Shown one piece after another: positions 46,613 to 55,846 of a DNA stretch of 64,000 nucleotides (its first letter is position 1; each line of letters opens with the position of its first letter). The translations under genes were made by a program, and so were the position numbers. The DNA lies in assembly GCA_015233015.1 (NCBI GenBank), contig JADFYO010000007.1, forward strand, positions 30,536 to 94,535, in the 5' to 3' direction. Source of the DNA: Nitrospirota bacterium (GTDB lineage Bacteria > Nitrospirota > Thermodesulfovibrionia > Thermodesulfovibrionales > Magnetobacteriaceae). The notes below the pieces were generated by a model. The model was not told the DNA's origin. It made no database searches and worked only from the letters and a program-made list of their open reading frames with translations.

Positions 46613-47785
46613 TTATATATCTGCTTCAGGTGTTGCAGAAGGCAGCTCTATGGTAAAGCGTGCCCCGCCTTCTATGTTTGACGCGGAAATCTTCCCGTTC
46701 ATCTTCCCTTCTATGATAGCCCTCGACATGTAGAGGCCAATCCCTGTGCCGCCCTCTCCTTTAGTGCTTACATACGCGTCAAAGAGGTTATCTATCACCG
46801 CGTTGTCTATCCCGCCGCCGTTGTCGCTTATTGTAATGACGACTTTGTCCGCCGACTCTTCGATATCGATAGAGATAATCCCTTCCTCTAAAATAATCCC
46901 CTTTTTCCTTGCCGAATTTACGGCGTCACGGCTGTTGTTAATCAGATTAAGGATGACCTGCTTGAGTTCGTTGCGATAGCCGGTTGAATTTATACTGCGT
47001 GTCCGCGGGGTATTTATCCGCACCTCGATGGTACTGCTTTTCAGCAGATTTGAAAAAAGTCCGGCTACCTCGTAAAAGGCCTCAGTCACATCGAATATAT
47101 CTTTGTGTTTGGATGGTTTCAGAAAGTTCTGGAAATCATCTATGGTGTGAGACATAAGATTAATCAGGCCCATGCCTTGTATGACGTATTGCTTGAGATA
47201 TTCAGCGTCCGCATCCCCTGCGTTAAACGTGTCCTCAACGTCCTGCATCAGAAGGCCTAATGTATTTAACGGCTGCTTCCACTGATGGGCTATAGCGCCT
47301 ATCATCTCGCCCATTGCCGCCATCTTGGACTGCTGGATGAGCATCTGCTCCTCTCTGCGCCGTTTATCGACCTCCTCTTCCACCCTTTTTTCGAGGTGGC
47401 GCTGCAGGTTATATAACTTCAAATGGGTTTCTATTCGGGAGATTACCTCATCGCTTTGAAACGGTTTGCAGACATAGTCAACCGCACCGCTTTTAAAGGC
47501 GGTAACCTTTTCGGCGCTTTCAGTCAACCCGCTGATAAATATTACCGGAATGTCGGCGGTCGCCGGGTTGACCTTTAGTTTGTTACACGTCTCATAGCCG
47601 TCCATCTCCGGCATCATAATATCGAGAAGGATTATGTCAGGTTTTACATGCTGAGCCGCATCTAAGGCCATTGCGCCGCTTGCCGCAAACGACAGATTGT
47701 ACTGGTCGTGCAGCAGCTGTCTCAACAGCTGACGAAAGAATGGCTCATCGTCAACTATTAACACCCTCCACTTAGTTCCTTCCAT
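46613..47785 (-). CDS. receiver-histidine kinase
   Basis: 390 residues. Receiver (8-125; D13/D14 region IVDDEPF, D56 in IILLDIMMPEMDG, lysine in CKPFQSDE), coiled linker (about 135-165), HisKA with IAHQWKQPLN and HATPase with SDNGGGIDNA and GTGIGLYM. Soluble. It opens the operon, 7 bases before the binding-protein fusion, and probably takes phosphate from the large hybrid kinase through its receiver. No DNA-binding output is encoded in the operon. Confidence 0.9.
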   Translation of the reverse strand: MEGTKWRVLIVDDEPFFRQLLRQLLHDQYNLSFAASGAMALDAAQHVKPDIILLDIMMPEMDGYETCNKLKVNPATADIPVIFISGLTESAEKVTAFKSGAVDYVCKPFQSDEVISRIETHLKLYNLQRHLEKRVEEEVDKRRREEQMLIQQSKMAAMGEMIGAIAHQWKQPLNTLGLLMQDVEDTFNAGDADAEYLKQYVIQGMGLINLMSHTIDDFQNFLKPSKHKDIFDVTEAFYEVAGLFSNLLKSSTIEVRINTPRTRSINSTGYRNELKQVILNLINNSRDAVNSARKKGIILEEGIISIDIEESADKVVITISDNGGGIDNAVIDNLFDAYVSTKGEGGTGIGLYMSRAIIEGKMNGKISASNIEGGARFTIELPSATPEADI

Positions 47786-47933
47786 TTTGCACCTTATCGT
47801 CTATTCCTTCAAAATAATCATAGATGAGATTCATCGGGAGGATTTCCCTCATACAGCTTGCTAAAGTGCTGCGAACTATTATAGCATAAAACTGCCGTAT
47901 GAGCCGGAGAAATAAAAAAATGGAAGGAGTGAA

Positions 47934-49391
47934 ATGGGATTAAAGATATATAACACAATGTCGGGAAAGAAAGAGGCATTCGTCCCCATAGAGGACAACA
48001 GGGTAGGGATGTACGTATGCGGCGTAACGGTCTATGACCTATGCCATGTCGGGCACGCCAGAAGCGCCGTCGTCTTCGACACAATAAGCAGATACCTCCG
48101 CTTCAGAAACTACGACGTAAAATTCGTCAAGAACTTTACCGACATAGACGACAAGATAATAAACAGGGCAAATGAAGAGGGCAAGACCTGGGACGAAATC
48201 GCCGAAACCTACACGAAGGAATACTACGAGGACATGACGAAACTCGGCGTGGCAGCCCCTGACGTTGAGCCAAAGGCAACCGGGCACATAGCCGGTATGA
48301 TTGACATGATCGGGAAGCTGATTGATAAAGGATATGCCTATCAGACCGATGACGGCATATATTATGAAGTAGGGAAGTTCGTCGGCTATGGAATGCTCTC
48401 AAAGCGGGACATTTCTTCGATGGAGGCCGGGGCGCGCGTGGAGATAGACCCGAAAAAAAGAAACCACTTTGACTTTGCCTTGTGGAAGAGTTCCAAAGAG
48501 GGAGAGCCGGCGTGGGAAAGCCCGTGGGGCCGTGGCCGGCCGGGCTGGCATATCGAATGCAGCGTCATGTCGCTTGCCCACCTTGGCGAGACGTTCGATA
48601 TTCACGGCGGCGGCGCGGACTTAATCTTCCCGCACCATGAAAACGAAATAGCCCAGAGCTGTGCGGCAACAGGAAAACCCTTCGCAAAGTACTGGATTCA
48701 CAACGGTTTTATTACTATAGACAAGGAAAAGATGTCCAAATCCCTTGGGAATTTCTTTACGATAAGGGATATACTGAAGGAGTTCGACCCCGAAGTCCTG
48801 AGGGTATTCCTGCTTTCGACACACTATGGAAGCCCTATAGAGTTCTCACGCGAGAGCCTGAGGCAGACTGAGCCGTCGCTCGACAGGGTTTACTCTACGG
48901 TGCTTCGTGTCGATGATTTTTTGAGACTGTTTAAAGAAAAGACGCAGCCCTCGAAGGACGACGCCGACTTCGGCATTATTGCCGGCTCTTTTAAAGATAA
49001 ATTTGTCGAGGCCATGAACGACGATTTTAATACCGCGGCCGCAGTTGCTACAATCTTTGATATTGTCAGGGAGATAAACCGCTATCTCGATAAAAAACCG
49101 TCCTCGCCGGAGACGAAACGCCTGATTGAAAAGGCCGCTGCCGATATAAAAGAGTGCGCCGCGGTGCTGAACATCATTACTAAAACGCCGCAAGAGTGGT
49201 ACCAGGCCCTGCTTCTGTCACACAAGGCCGATATAACGGAATCCGAAATCGAAAAACTGATAATAAAACGCCGTCAGGCCAGAGAGAATAAGGAGTGGAA
49301 ACTGGCCGATGAAATCAGGGGAACACTTGACAGTAAGGGCATCATTCTCGAAGACAAGGAAGGCGGTACGATATGGAAAGTAAGAGTATAA
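47934..49391 (+). CDS. cysS: cysteinyl-tRNA synthetase
   Basis: 485 residues. The zinc site starts with the Cys of YVCGVTVYD, followed by the HIGH-like HVGHARSA. The other zinc ligands lie in WHIECSVMS and FPHHENEIAQ. KMSKSLGNF is the second class I motif (about 265). It charges tRNA-Cys and pairs naturally with a genome rich in iron-cysteine proteins. AAGGAG precedes the ATG. The radical SAM gene starts 1 base after its stop. Confidence 0.97.
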   Translation: MGLKIYNTMSGKKEAFVPIEDNRVGMYVCGVTVYDLCHVGHARSAVVFDTISRYLRFRNYDVKFVKNFTDIDDKIINRANEEGKTWDEIAETYTKEYYEDMTKLGVAAPDVEPKATGHIAGMIDMIGKLIDKGYAYQTDDGIYYEVGKFVGYGMLSKRDISSMEAGARVEIDPKKRNHFDFALWKSSKEGEPAWESPWGRGRPGWHIECSVMSLAHLGETFDIHGGGADLIFPHHENEIAQSCAATGKPFAKYWIHNGFITIDKEKMSKSLGNFFTIRDILKEFDPEVLRVFLLSTHYGSPIEFSRESLRQTEPSLDRVYSTVLRVDDFLRLFKEKTQPSKDDADFGIIAGSFKDKFVEAMNDDFNTAAAVATIFDIVREINRYLDKKPSSPETKRLIEKAAADIKECAAVLNIITKTPQEWYQALLLSHKADITESEIEKLIIKRRQARENKEWKLADEIRGTLDSKGIILEDKEGGTIWKVRV

Positions 49392-49392
49392 T

Positions 49393-50337
49393 GTGGGCAT
49401 CGTAACCACGACACGCCTCTATAATTCCTTTGGCCAGCACATGAGAGAACGGTTTGGCCAGAGCGTCTATAAGGTCAACATAGACGCTGGATTTACGTGC
49501 CCCAACAGAGACGGCACCGCCGGTTTCGGGGGATGCACCTATTGCAATAACGACAGCTTTCGCCCATCGTCGTGTAAGCCTGCCCTCGGTGTAAGGCAGC
49601 AGGTAGAAAATGGCATATCGTATCTGTCGAAAAGATACAAGGCCGGTAAGTTTATAGCCTACTTCCAGCCATATACCAACACATATGCGCCGGTTGATGA
49701 GCTGAGACGGCTTTACTACGAGGCGCTCGCGCATCCAGGCATTGTAGGCATAGCCGTGGGCACAAGGCCGGATGCCATAGACAAAGAAAAATTCGAACTC
49801 CTTTCATCCATAGCAAAAGACTATTTTGTGCTGATAGAGTTTGGCCTTCAGTCGATATACGACAAAAGCCTCGAATATATAAACAGGGGGCATGGTTATG
49901 CCTGTTTCCTCGATGCCCTGGAAATGGCCTCAAACTATAGTTCATTACATATCGGGGCGCATATCATAGTTGGGTTTCCCACGGAGACAATCGATGAGAT
50001 GCTCTCGATGGCCGGGGTGGTATCGGGGCTGCGGTTAGAATTTCTGAAAATACATCAACTGCAGGTGGTCAAAGGCACATCAATGGCCGCCGAGTATGCA
50101 AGGAATCCATTTTTTGTATTTGATTATGGTCAATACCTTGATTTCCTCGTGGAATTCATAGAACGGCTCTCACCAGAAATAATCCTGCAACGGATGTTTG
50201 CCACCGCGCCGGATGACATTCTGATAGCCCCGGTATGGAATAAAACCAGACAGCAGATATTAATAGACATAGAAAATAAGTTCAGGTCAGCAGGCGCGTT
50301 TCAGGGGAAAAGGTTCAAGGCTGATATCAGGCGTTAG
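49393..50337 (+). CDS. radical SAM protein of the TIGR01212/YhcC family
   Basis: 314 residues from a GTG directly after cysS. The family-specific cluster is CPNRDGTAGFGGCTYC (three cysteines, spaced as in TIGR01212) followed by NNDSFRPSS. YFQPYTNTYAP and GTRPDAI are further family signatures. It holds a 4Fe-4S cluster and SAM. The substrate is not established for the family. Co-transcription with cysS is evident from the spacing. Confidence 0.9.
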   Translation: MGIVTTTRLYNSFGQHMRERFGQSVYKVNIDAGFTCPNRDGTAGFGGCTYCNNDSFRPSSCKPALGVRQQVENGISYLSKRYKAGKFIAYFQPYTNTYAPVDELRRLYYEALAHPGIVGIAVGTRPDAIDKEKFELLSSIAKDYFVLIEFGLQSIYDKSLEYINRGHGYACFLDALEMASNYSSLHIGAHIIVGFPTETIDEMLSMAGVVSGLRLEFLKIHQLQVVKGTSMAAEYARNPFFVFDYGQYLDFLVEFIERLSPEIILQRMFATAPDDILIAPVWNKTRQQILIDIENKFRSAGAFQGKRFKADIRR

Positions 50338-50343
50338 CGATGT

Positions 50344-50826
50344 TCAGGGCTTCAGGAAAAACCCAATCTGCATTGCTTCGTATTCACCGAGGTCTTTAAA
50401 CCTCAGTCCCAGGGTAATATCTTTACCTGTTTCAGATATAATACGGACAATTTCCCCGGTTACACGGATTGGTTCTTCCCTCGGCGGTAAGACAAAGCTC
50501 AACAACATAACATTACCAATCTTTTCATTAACGCTTTTAAAACACCTGAATCCTAGCCCTCCGCTGGATATATTTAAAATGTTCCCCTTTCTTGGCGGAC
50601 GGGGCACTCCTTCAATCTGATAAAACGCATCGATATTGACATTTTTACGATAGTTCATCCGCCTGTTTATATGAATGGCAATACGCTGTTTGCACTTTGG
50701 GCAGGAGATAGCAAAATCCTTCTGCGGGGGGTATTCCTTTGAAATTTTACCTTTAGCCTCGCAGTACGGACACATAATACGCATTTCTGTCGATGGATAG
50801 ACTGTTATAGATTTAGTGTTTTCCAT
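50344..50826 (-). CDS. zinc-finger PilZ-domain protein
   Basis: 160 residues. An N-terminal zinc ribbon (CPYCEAKG ... CPKCKQR, about 19-46) precedes a PilZ domain with the c-di-GMP motifs RMNYR (about 55) and NISSGGLGF (about 85). It is a likely c-di-GMP receptor in the cytosol. The combination of a ribbon with PilZ is found in several deltaproteobacterial and Nitrospirota-type genomes. It is convergent with the radical SAM gene. The 250 bases upstream hold no gene. Confidence 0.85.
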   Translation of the reverse strand: MENTKSITVYPSTEMRIMCPYCEAKGKISKEYPPQKDFAISCPKCKQRIAIHINRRMNYRKNVNIDAFYQIEGVPRPPRKGNILNISSGGLGFRCFKSVNEKIGNVMLLSFVLPPREEPIRVTGEIVRIISETGKDITLGLRFKDLGEYEAMQIGFFLKP

Positions 50827-51040
50827 TCAATCTACTCCGGTATATCATTGCGTAAGAGCCACACGCGTTTTCATCACAATATTATATGAAATAGTGTTGC
50901 CCTCTGGCAAGACTTATTAATAAGTAAACAGGTAAAATAAGAAAACAGGCAAGTGGACATGTGTCCGTCTCTATACGGCCTGTCAGGTTTGAAAAATATT
51001 TTTTTTCCAAAAAGAAATAGCTTGCGAAACTTATAGGTTT

Positions 51041-51074
51041 TTGTATATCATCACGGCTTGTATATCATCACGGC
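51041..51074. repeat. perfect 17-bp tandem duplication
   Basis: TTGTATATCATCACGGC occurs twice back to back (51041-51057 and 51058-51074), ending 24 bases before the deacetylase start codon. It may double a regulator site or be a recent slippage event. Confidence 0.7.
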
Positions 51075-51098
51075 ATTATGTTGAGGAGGGATTTAGGG

Positions 51099-51857
51099 AT
51101 GAGGAGAAAATGGCCGGTTGTCATAACAGCACTTGTGTTTATGTTGATTATTGCCTCTGTGGCCGCGGCTGGTGGGGTGCCGATATTGCTTTATCACCGT
51201 TTTGGGCCGACCGTTGCCGACAGTATGACCATAACGACGCCTGTTTTCGAGGCGCACTTAAAATATCTGAAACAAAACGGCTACACGGTAATCCCGCTGA
51301 GGCAGGTCATAGACAGCCTGAAAAACAAAAAACCCCTGCCGGACCACGCCGTGGTAATCGTAACCGACGACGGACATAAATCGGTTTACACCGATATGCT
51401 CCCGCTTGTGAAGAAATACCAGATACCAGTAACCCTTTTCATATACCCTTCGGCAATCTCAAACGCCTCATACGCGATGACATGGAACCAGCTGAAGGAA
51501 CTGAAAGGGACGGGCCTTTTCGACCTTCAATCCCACACGTACTGGCATCCAAATTTCAAGATAGAAAAAAAGCGGCTTGTCCCGGCGGAGTATGAAAAAC
51601 TCGTTGAGACACAGTTAAAGAAATCAAAGGACAAGCTCGAAAAGGAGCTTGGCACAAAGGTAGATTTACTTGCGTGGCCGTTCGGGATATATGACGACTA
51701 TCTGATGGGCAAGGCGTCTCAGGCAGGATACACGGCTGCGTTTTCTATTGAGCGGCGGCCGGTCAGGGGCACAGACAATATAATGTCGCTGCCGCGTTTC
51801 CTTCTCGAGAATGCAAACCAGGGGAAGTCGTTTGAAAGATTGCTAACAGGGAGTTGA
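51099..51857 (+). CDS. secreted polysaccharide deacetylase
   Basis: 252 residues from the ATG at 51099, which follows GAGGAGGG; an ATG at 51078 precedes that site. A signal peptide (VVITALVFMLIIASVAAA) exports it. The NodB-type fold has VTDDGHKS (metal-binding Asp pair, with Val in place of the usual Phe), SHTYWHPNF (the two His) and LLAWPFGIYDD. It resembles the deacetylase domain of PgaB/IcaB-like enzymes. The DUF4015 protein that follows on the same strand suggests joint action on an extracellular polysaccharide. Confidence 0.88.
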   Translation: MRRKWPVVITALVFMLIIASVAAAGGVPILLYHRFGPTVADSMTITTPVFEAHLKYLKQNGYTVIPLRQVIDSLKNKKPLPDHAVVIVTDDGHKSVYTDMLPLVKKYQIPVTLFIYPSAISNASYAMTWNQLKELKGTGLFDLQSHTYWHPNFKIEKKRLVPAEYEKLVETQLKKSKDKLEKELGTKVDLLAWPFGIYDDYLMGKASQAGYTAAFSIERRPVRGTDNIMSLPRFLLENANQGKSFERLLTGS

Positions 51858-51951
51858 TTACAATCAGGGGGTTGATTACAATTATAAACAATTACAGAGG
51901 GTGCCATAGGGTGCCAGATGGTGCCGAATGGTACCAGGGGTGAGTAATAAG

Positions 51952-53322
51952 ATGAGATCAAAACTTACACATTTTGCGGCAGTAATGTTTACCATGGTAC
52001 TTTTAATTAGCGAGGCATTGGCGCTGGATATCAAAGTTGTCGATTCCGTATCGAGAAAACCAATTAAAAACGTCACTGTGCTGATGGACAACAACACAAT
52101 TCTAACTAATGACAACGGCAGCGTCAGTCTTAAAGTCCAGGCAGGTCCAATTGGCAAAATATCTGCCAAGTCCCCCGGTTATCAGAGGAATGAGGTCGTC
52201 CCCTCGCCCAGTACCGCCACAATCGAGATCGCTTTAAAGCCTTTTGCCCCCAAGGCCCTCTATTTATCGATGTATGGGGCGTCCAGCAAGAAACTGCGAA
52301 CCGCCGCCCTGAAACTCATCGAAGATACTGAGGTCAATGCTCTTGTAATTGACGTAAAGAGCGACCTGGGTCTCTTGTACTACAAGAGTTCTATCCCGCT
52401 TGCCGCTGAAATCGGCGGACAGAAGGTGATACTTGTTAAAGACTTAAAAGATATGGTCAAGACTTTTAAAGATAAAGGTATATACTTAATCGCGCGTATC
52501 GTTGTCTTTAAGGACAACCCGCTGGCTCAGGCAAAGCATGAACTCGCCGTAAAGACGCAGGGCGGCGACCTATGGCGCGACAGAGAGAAGCTCGCCTGGG
52601 TTGACCCTTTCAGAAAAGAGGTGTGGGACTATAATATCGATATAGCGATTGAGGCCGCACAGAGCGGCTTTGACGAGATACAGTTTGATTACGTGAGATT
52701 TCCGGATTCGTTAAAACCCAAGTTCTCCAAACCAAGCACCGAGGAGGCCAGAATAAAGGCAATCACCGGGTTTTTGCAGGAGGCCAAGAGGAGACTTGCC
52801 CCCTATAACGTGTATCTTGGCGCGGATATATTTGGCTACGCGTGCTGGAACCTCGACGATACGCAAATCGGCCAAAGAATTGAAAACCTTGCCGGTGTCC
52901 CCGACTATCTGTCTCCAATGCTCTACCCGTCGGGGTTTCAGTTTGGAATTCCGGGCTATAGGAATCCTGTCCAAAATCCCAATAAAATAGTCTATCTATC
53001 TCTTAAGAGGGCGCAGGAGCGCACTAAGCTTGACTCAAACCGTTTCAGACCCTGGATACAGGCATTCAGAGATTACGCCTATGACAGGAGGTTTTTCAAG
53101 GGAGAGCCGGTCAGAGAACAGATAAATGCAGCCGAGCAGTTTGGCTCTCACGGCTGGATGCTCTGGAATCCGCAGAATAATTATTATCCCGAAGGATTAA
53201 AACACAAGGCTTCGCAGCCTGCCCAGGCCCATGCAGCGGCAGTGCCGGCAGTTGTCCCAGCGGCGGCAGTCCCCAATATAGCGCCGGCTCATGTGGCAGT
53301 CCCGGTAGCGGCGGCTAAATAA
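51952..53322 (+). CDS. DUF4015 putative glycoside hydrolase
   Basis: About 456 residues from the ATG at 51952. A signal peptide (about 1-25) precedes a carboxypeptidase-regulatory-like beta domain (about 28-97, SVSRKPIKNVTVLMD) and a TIM-barrel DUF4015 domain (about 100-425: ALVIDVKSDLGLLYY, DEIQFDYVRFPD, LGADIFGYACW). The acidic residues of QFDYVRFPD are the probable active site. The C-terminal tail is Ala/Pro/Val-rich. Its end overlaps cobB on the other strand by 34 bases. Short GGTGCC repeats fill the space before it. Confidence 0.85.
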   Translation: MRSKLTHFAAVMFTMVLLISEALALDIKVVDSVSRKPIKNVTVLMDNNTILTNDNGSVSLKVQAGPIGKISAKSPGYQRNEVVPSPSTATIEIALKPFAPKALYLSMYGASSKKLRTAALKLIEDTEVNALVIDVKSDLGLLYYKSSIPLAAEIGGQKVILVKDLKDMVKTFKDKGIYLIARIVVFKDNPLAQAKHELAVKTQGGDLWRDREKLAWVDPFRKEVWDYNIDIAIEAAQSGFDEIQFDYVRFPDSLKPKFSKPSTEEARIKAITGFLQEAKRRLAPYNVYLGADIFGYACWNLDDTQIGQRIENLAGVPDYLSPMLYPSGFQFGIPGYRNPVQNPNKIVYLSLKRAQERTKLDSNRFRPWIQAFRDYAYDRRFFKGEPVREQINAAEQFGSHGWMLWNPQNNYYPEGLKHKASQPAQAHAAAVPAVVPAAAVPNIAPAHVAVPVAAAK

Positions 53323-54707
53323 AAAGACCTGGCAATCTCGGGGTTGCTTGCAAAGTGCAGATGCACATATCCGCCGGCACAGTTATTTACCCTGTAGCCG
53401 GCTGTGCCGTTGCGGCTTTGATAGCCATCGCGGTTGTTGCGGCTTTCATATATGATTTCCACTGATTGCGGCATCGCTTCCATCTCCGAATAGTGGAATT
53501 CGTGTCCTCTGAGGATAGCGCCCTTTTCCCCCATGATTGAATCTGCCGTCAGGGTCACCTCTCTGTAACCAAGTTTAACACTTTTCCCCGCCATTTTCGT
53601 CTTTACGGGGAATATGCCGGCCATCGGTGAGCTATGCCCGTTCAGGTCAATAATGCCTTCTGTAAGGTACATAAAGCCGCCGCACTCGGCGTATATTGCC
53701 CCGCCTCTCAGGGCAAATGCCCTTATCGAGTGAAGCATTGCCCCGTTTGAGGCGAGCCTTTCGGCGTAGAGTTCAGGGTAGCCGCCGCCAAGATAGAGCG
53801 CCCCAACGCCGTCGGGGATTTCATCTTCGTTTAGCGGGCTGAAGAATACTATCTCTGCCCCGGCGGCTCTCAGGTAATCGAAATTGTCTTCATAATAAAA
53901 ACAAAAGGCGCTGTCGCGGGCAACGCCTATGCGAGGCGCCCGCGGAGGTAGGGGCGAAGACTGTATTAGCGGCTTACCAATCGATGGAATATCAATTACC
54001 GAGGCTGCAAGAAGCGCATCAATGTCAATACTGTCATAGGCGGCTGCCTCAAGTTTTTTAGCGAATTCAGTGTTTATTATGCCGTCTTCAGCAGTGTAAA
54101 GGCCGAGATGGCGTTCAGGTATGCTTATCTCCTTGTCAGCGGGGAGGTGCCCAAGCACAGGGCACTTGCAGTGCGCCTCTATTGCGTCTTTGATCCTTTT
54201 ATAATGTCTAGCGCTCCCTGTCCTGTTAAGAATGACGCCTGCAAGAGTAAGTTCCGGGTCAAAGGCTTCTACGCCTTTGATTATTGCAGCCGCTGTCTCG
54301 GCAGTTCCCCTTACGTCAAGGGTAATAACAACCGGAAGGCAGAGGAATTTGGCGGTTTCGGCAGCCGATGCCGTTCCCCCGTCGAAAAGCCCCATAGCGC
54401 CTTCTATGATACATACATCGGCATCGCGCGATTTCCCTGCGAACACATGCCTGACATAGTCATCGCCGCACATCCACCTGTCGAGATTCCACGAGGGTAC
54501 GCCGGTTAGGGCGCGGTGCAGTCCAGGGTCGATGAAGTCCGGGCCTGTCTTAAACGGCTGTACATGGAGGCCACGCCGCACCAGCGCTGCCATCAGGGCA
54601 AGGGCTGTCGTGGTCTTACCGGCGCCGCTTTGCAGGGCAGAGATAACGAATGCGCTCCTCATCGGGTATGATGGTATCATAGCATGGGCGTTGCCCGCAA
54701 GGCGCAA
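53289..54707 (-). CDS. cbiA: cobyrinate a,c-diamide synthase
   Basis: About 472 residues (457 from the internal Met of MRSAFVISA). ATP-dependent amidation of cobyrinate in the cobalamin pathway. P-loop ALQSGAGKTTTA, FKTGPDFIDPG, VIEGAMGLFDG, and a class I glutamine amidotransferase domain with the Cys in YAECGGFMYL and the His in GHEFHYSE. The family name is CobB/CbiA. No other cobalamin gene or riboswitch is visible beside it. The last 34 bases overlap the convergent DUF4015 gene. Confidence 0.93.
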   Translation of the reverse strand: MRLAGNAHAMIPSYPMRSAFVISALQSGAGKTTTALALMAALVRRGLHVQPFKTGPDFIDPGLHRALTGVPSWNLDRWMCGDDYVRHVFAGKSRDADVCIIEGAMGLFDGGTASAAETAKFLCLPVVITLDVRGTAETAAAIIKGVEAFDPELTLAGVILNRTGSARHYKRIKDAIEAHCKCPVLGHLPADKEISIPERHLGLYTAEDGIINTEFAKKLEAAAYDSIDIDALLAASVIDIPSIGKPLIQSSPLPPRAPRIGVARDSAFCFYYEDNFDYLRAAGAEIVFFSPLNEDEIPDGVGALYLGGGYPELYAERLASNGAMLHSIRAFALRGGAIYAECGGFMYLTEGIIDLNGHSSPMAGIFPVKTKMAGKSVKLGYREVTLTADSIMGEKGAILRGHEFHYSEMEAMPQSVEIIYESRNNRDGYQSRNGTAGYRVNNCAGGYVHLHFASNPEIARSFYLAAATGTAT

Positions 54708-54744
54708 GGCGAAGAAATCTCCACAGTTATTTGCAAATCAGCTT

Positions 54745-54790
54745 TATTTTGATATATATTTTGATACATAATTTGATATATAATTTCAGA
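54745..54790. promoter_or_regulatory. direct repeats upstream of the MORN gene
   Basis: TTTGATATATA, TTTGATACATA and TTTGATATATA occur in a row at about 14-base spacing, 60-100 bases before the MORN-protein start. The spacing and AT-richness suit an operator or promoter region shared with the divergent cobB gene. Confidence 0.45.
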
Positions 54791-54847
54791 CCAGTGTTTC
54801 TGGGCCAGATTTTTGAGAAACTGAGAAAAGAAAAGAGAGGATACGAG

Positions 54848-55363
54848 ATGAAAAAGTGCTTTGCTGTAGTCTGTGCTATGTTGTTTATTAACCTGACGTT
54901 GTTGGCCTATGCTGAGAATGGAACCATCACTATGCCCAATGGAGGGAAGTACGTTGGGGAATATACGCCGGGTGAAAACGGGCAGGGAAAAGCAAACGGG
55001 AAGGGGACGTTGACGTTACCTGATGGAACGAAGTATGTAGGGGATTTTGAGAATGGTCAGCCGAGCGGTAAAGGGACTATGACCTGGCCTGATGGGAAAA
55101 AGTATGTTGGGGAATATGAAAACGGCCAGCCTAACGGAAAGGGGACTTTGACTAAACCTGATGGGACAAAGTATGTTGGTGAGTATAAGGATAGTGAACC
55201 AAACGGGAAGGGGACTTACAACTGGCCTGATGGGAAAAAGTATGTTGGGGAATTTGAGAATGGTCAGCCAAACGGCCAGGGGAAATTGACTATGCCTAAT
55301 GGGAAAAAATTCACCGGGGAATTTAAAGATGGAAAATACGTAGGAGATGAAGGCGACGAATAG
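54848..55363 (+). CDS. secreted MORN-repeat protein
   Basis: 171 residues from the ATG at 54848 (MKKCFAVVC), which begins a clear signal peptide ending AYA-E near residue 21; the open frame upstream of it is not needed. Six MORN repeats of 23 residues follow, with the pattern GxxxxPDGxKYVGEYxNGQPNGKGT. The DNA repeats are also very similar between units, so the copy number may vary. Bacterial MORN proteins are thought to bind lipids or proteins at the cell surface. It is alone, followed by two hairpins. Confidence 0.88.
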   Translation: MKKCFAVVCAMLFINLTLLAYAENGTITMPNGGKYVGEYTPGENGQGKANGKGTLTLPDGTKYVGDFENGQPSGKGTMTWPDGKKYVGEYENGQPNGKGTLTKPDGTKYVGEYKDSEPNGKGTYNWPDGKKYVGEFENGQPNGQGKLTMPNGKKFTGEFKDGKYVGDEGDE

Positions 55364-55374
55364 CCGGAGCATAG

Positions 55375-55427
55375 AAGCCGCCAAATGGCGGCTACAGGGG
55401 TGAAGGGGGATTATCCCCCTTCGTCGT
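55375..55427. terminator. two tandem hairpins after the MORN gene
   Basis: AGCCGCCA and TGGCGGCT (about 55377-55394) and then GAAGGGGGAT and ATCCCCCTTC (about 55407-55427) are perfect inverted repeats. They could end the MORN transcript or regulate the metal-uptake locus that follows. No clear T-run is present. Confidence 0.5.
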
Positions 55428-55450
55428 TAATCCGTATAGAGCCGTGTGTT

Positions 55451-55735
55451 ATGCACCGTAAGAAGCCGGTATTAAAATTTGTCATTTTAGCCCTGTATAT
55501 TACAGCGGTCATTTTAGTAGGGTTTCATTCCCATGATGACGGCGGCTCGCATGAGGACTGTCCGCTTTGCGTTGCTGCAAGCGCGGGTTGTTTGGCCGAT
55601 GTAAATGACAGCTGTCTCCCACATTTCACTGGAGATGTAGTCTTACGTTTAAGCTTCGATAAAGTACAATACGTTTTGTCCTGCTCAGGAGATACACTTT
55701 TTGGCAGGGCGCCCCCTTCAACTTACCCTCTTTAG
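55451..55735 (+). CDS. small Cys/His membrane protein of the metal-uptake locus (DUF2946-like)
   Basis: 94 residues from the ATG at 55451. One membrane segment (about 9-26) is followed by FHSHDDGGSHEDCPLCVAASAGC. This His/Asp-rich stretch with CPLC resembles DUF2946-type proteins encoded with metal transporters. It is the first gene of the porin, binding-protein, ATPase and permease series, so a metal-binding role at the membrane is likely. The open frame upstream of this ATG crosses a hairpin and is not convincing. Confidence 0.65.
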   Translation: MHRKKPVLKFVILALYITAVILVGFHSHDDGGSHEDCPLCVAASAGCLADVNDSCLPHFTGDVVLRLSFDKVQYVLSCSGDTLFGRAPPSTYPL

Positions 55736-55846
55736 ATAAATTCGTTAATTGTATTGGCCCATACTTCCGAACCCGGTTTAATGCTGGCGTGGCGTGTGTA
55801 TGGATACCGTATTAACCCTTATACTCATATTAAAGAGGTAAGTTAA

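Noticed and set aside
53289..53322. Frameshift suspected at the overlap of cobB and the DUF4015 gene
   Set aside because: Both proteins keep family length. A 34-base convergent overlap of two variable C-terminal tails is sufficient explanation.
54920..55340. CRISPR-like regular repeat
   Set aside because: The 69-base periodicity encodes MORN repeats in a single frame with a signal peptide. There are no unique spacers. No CRISPR array was seen elsewhere in the window.
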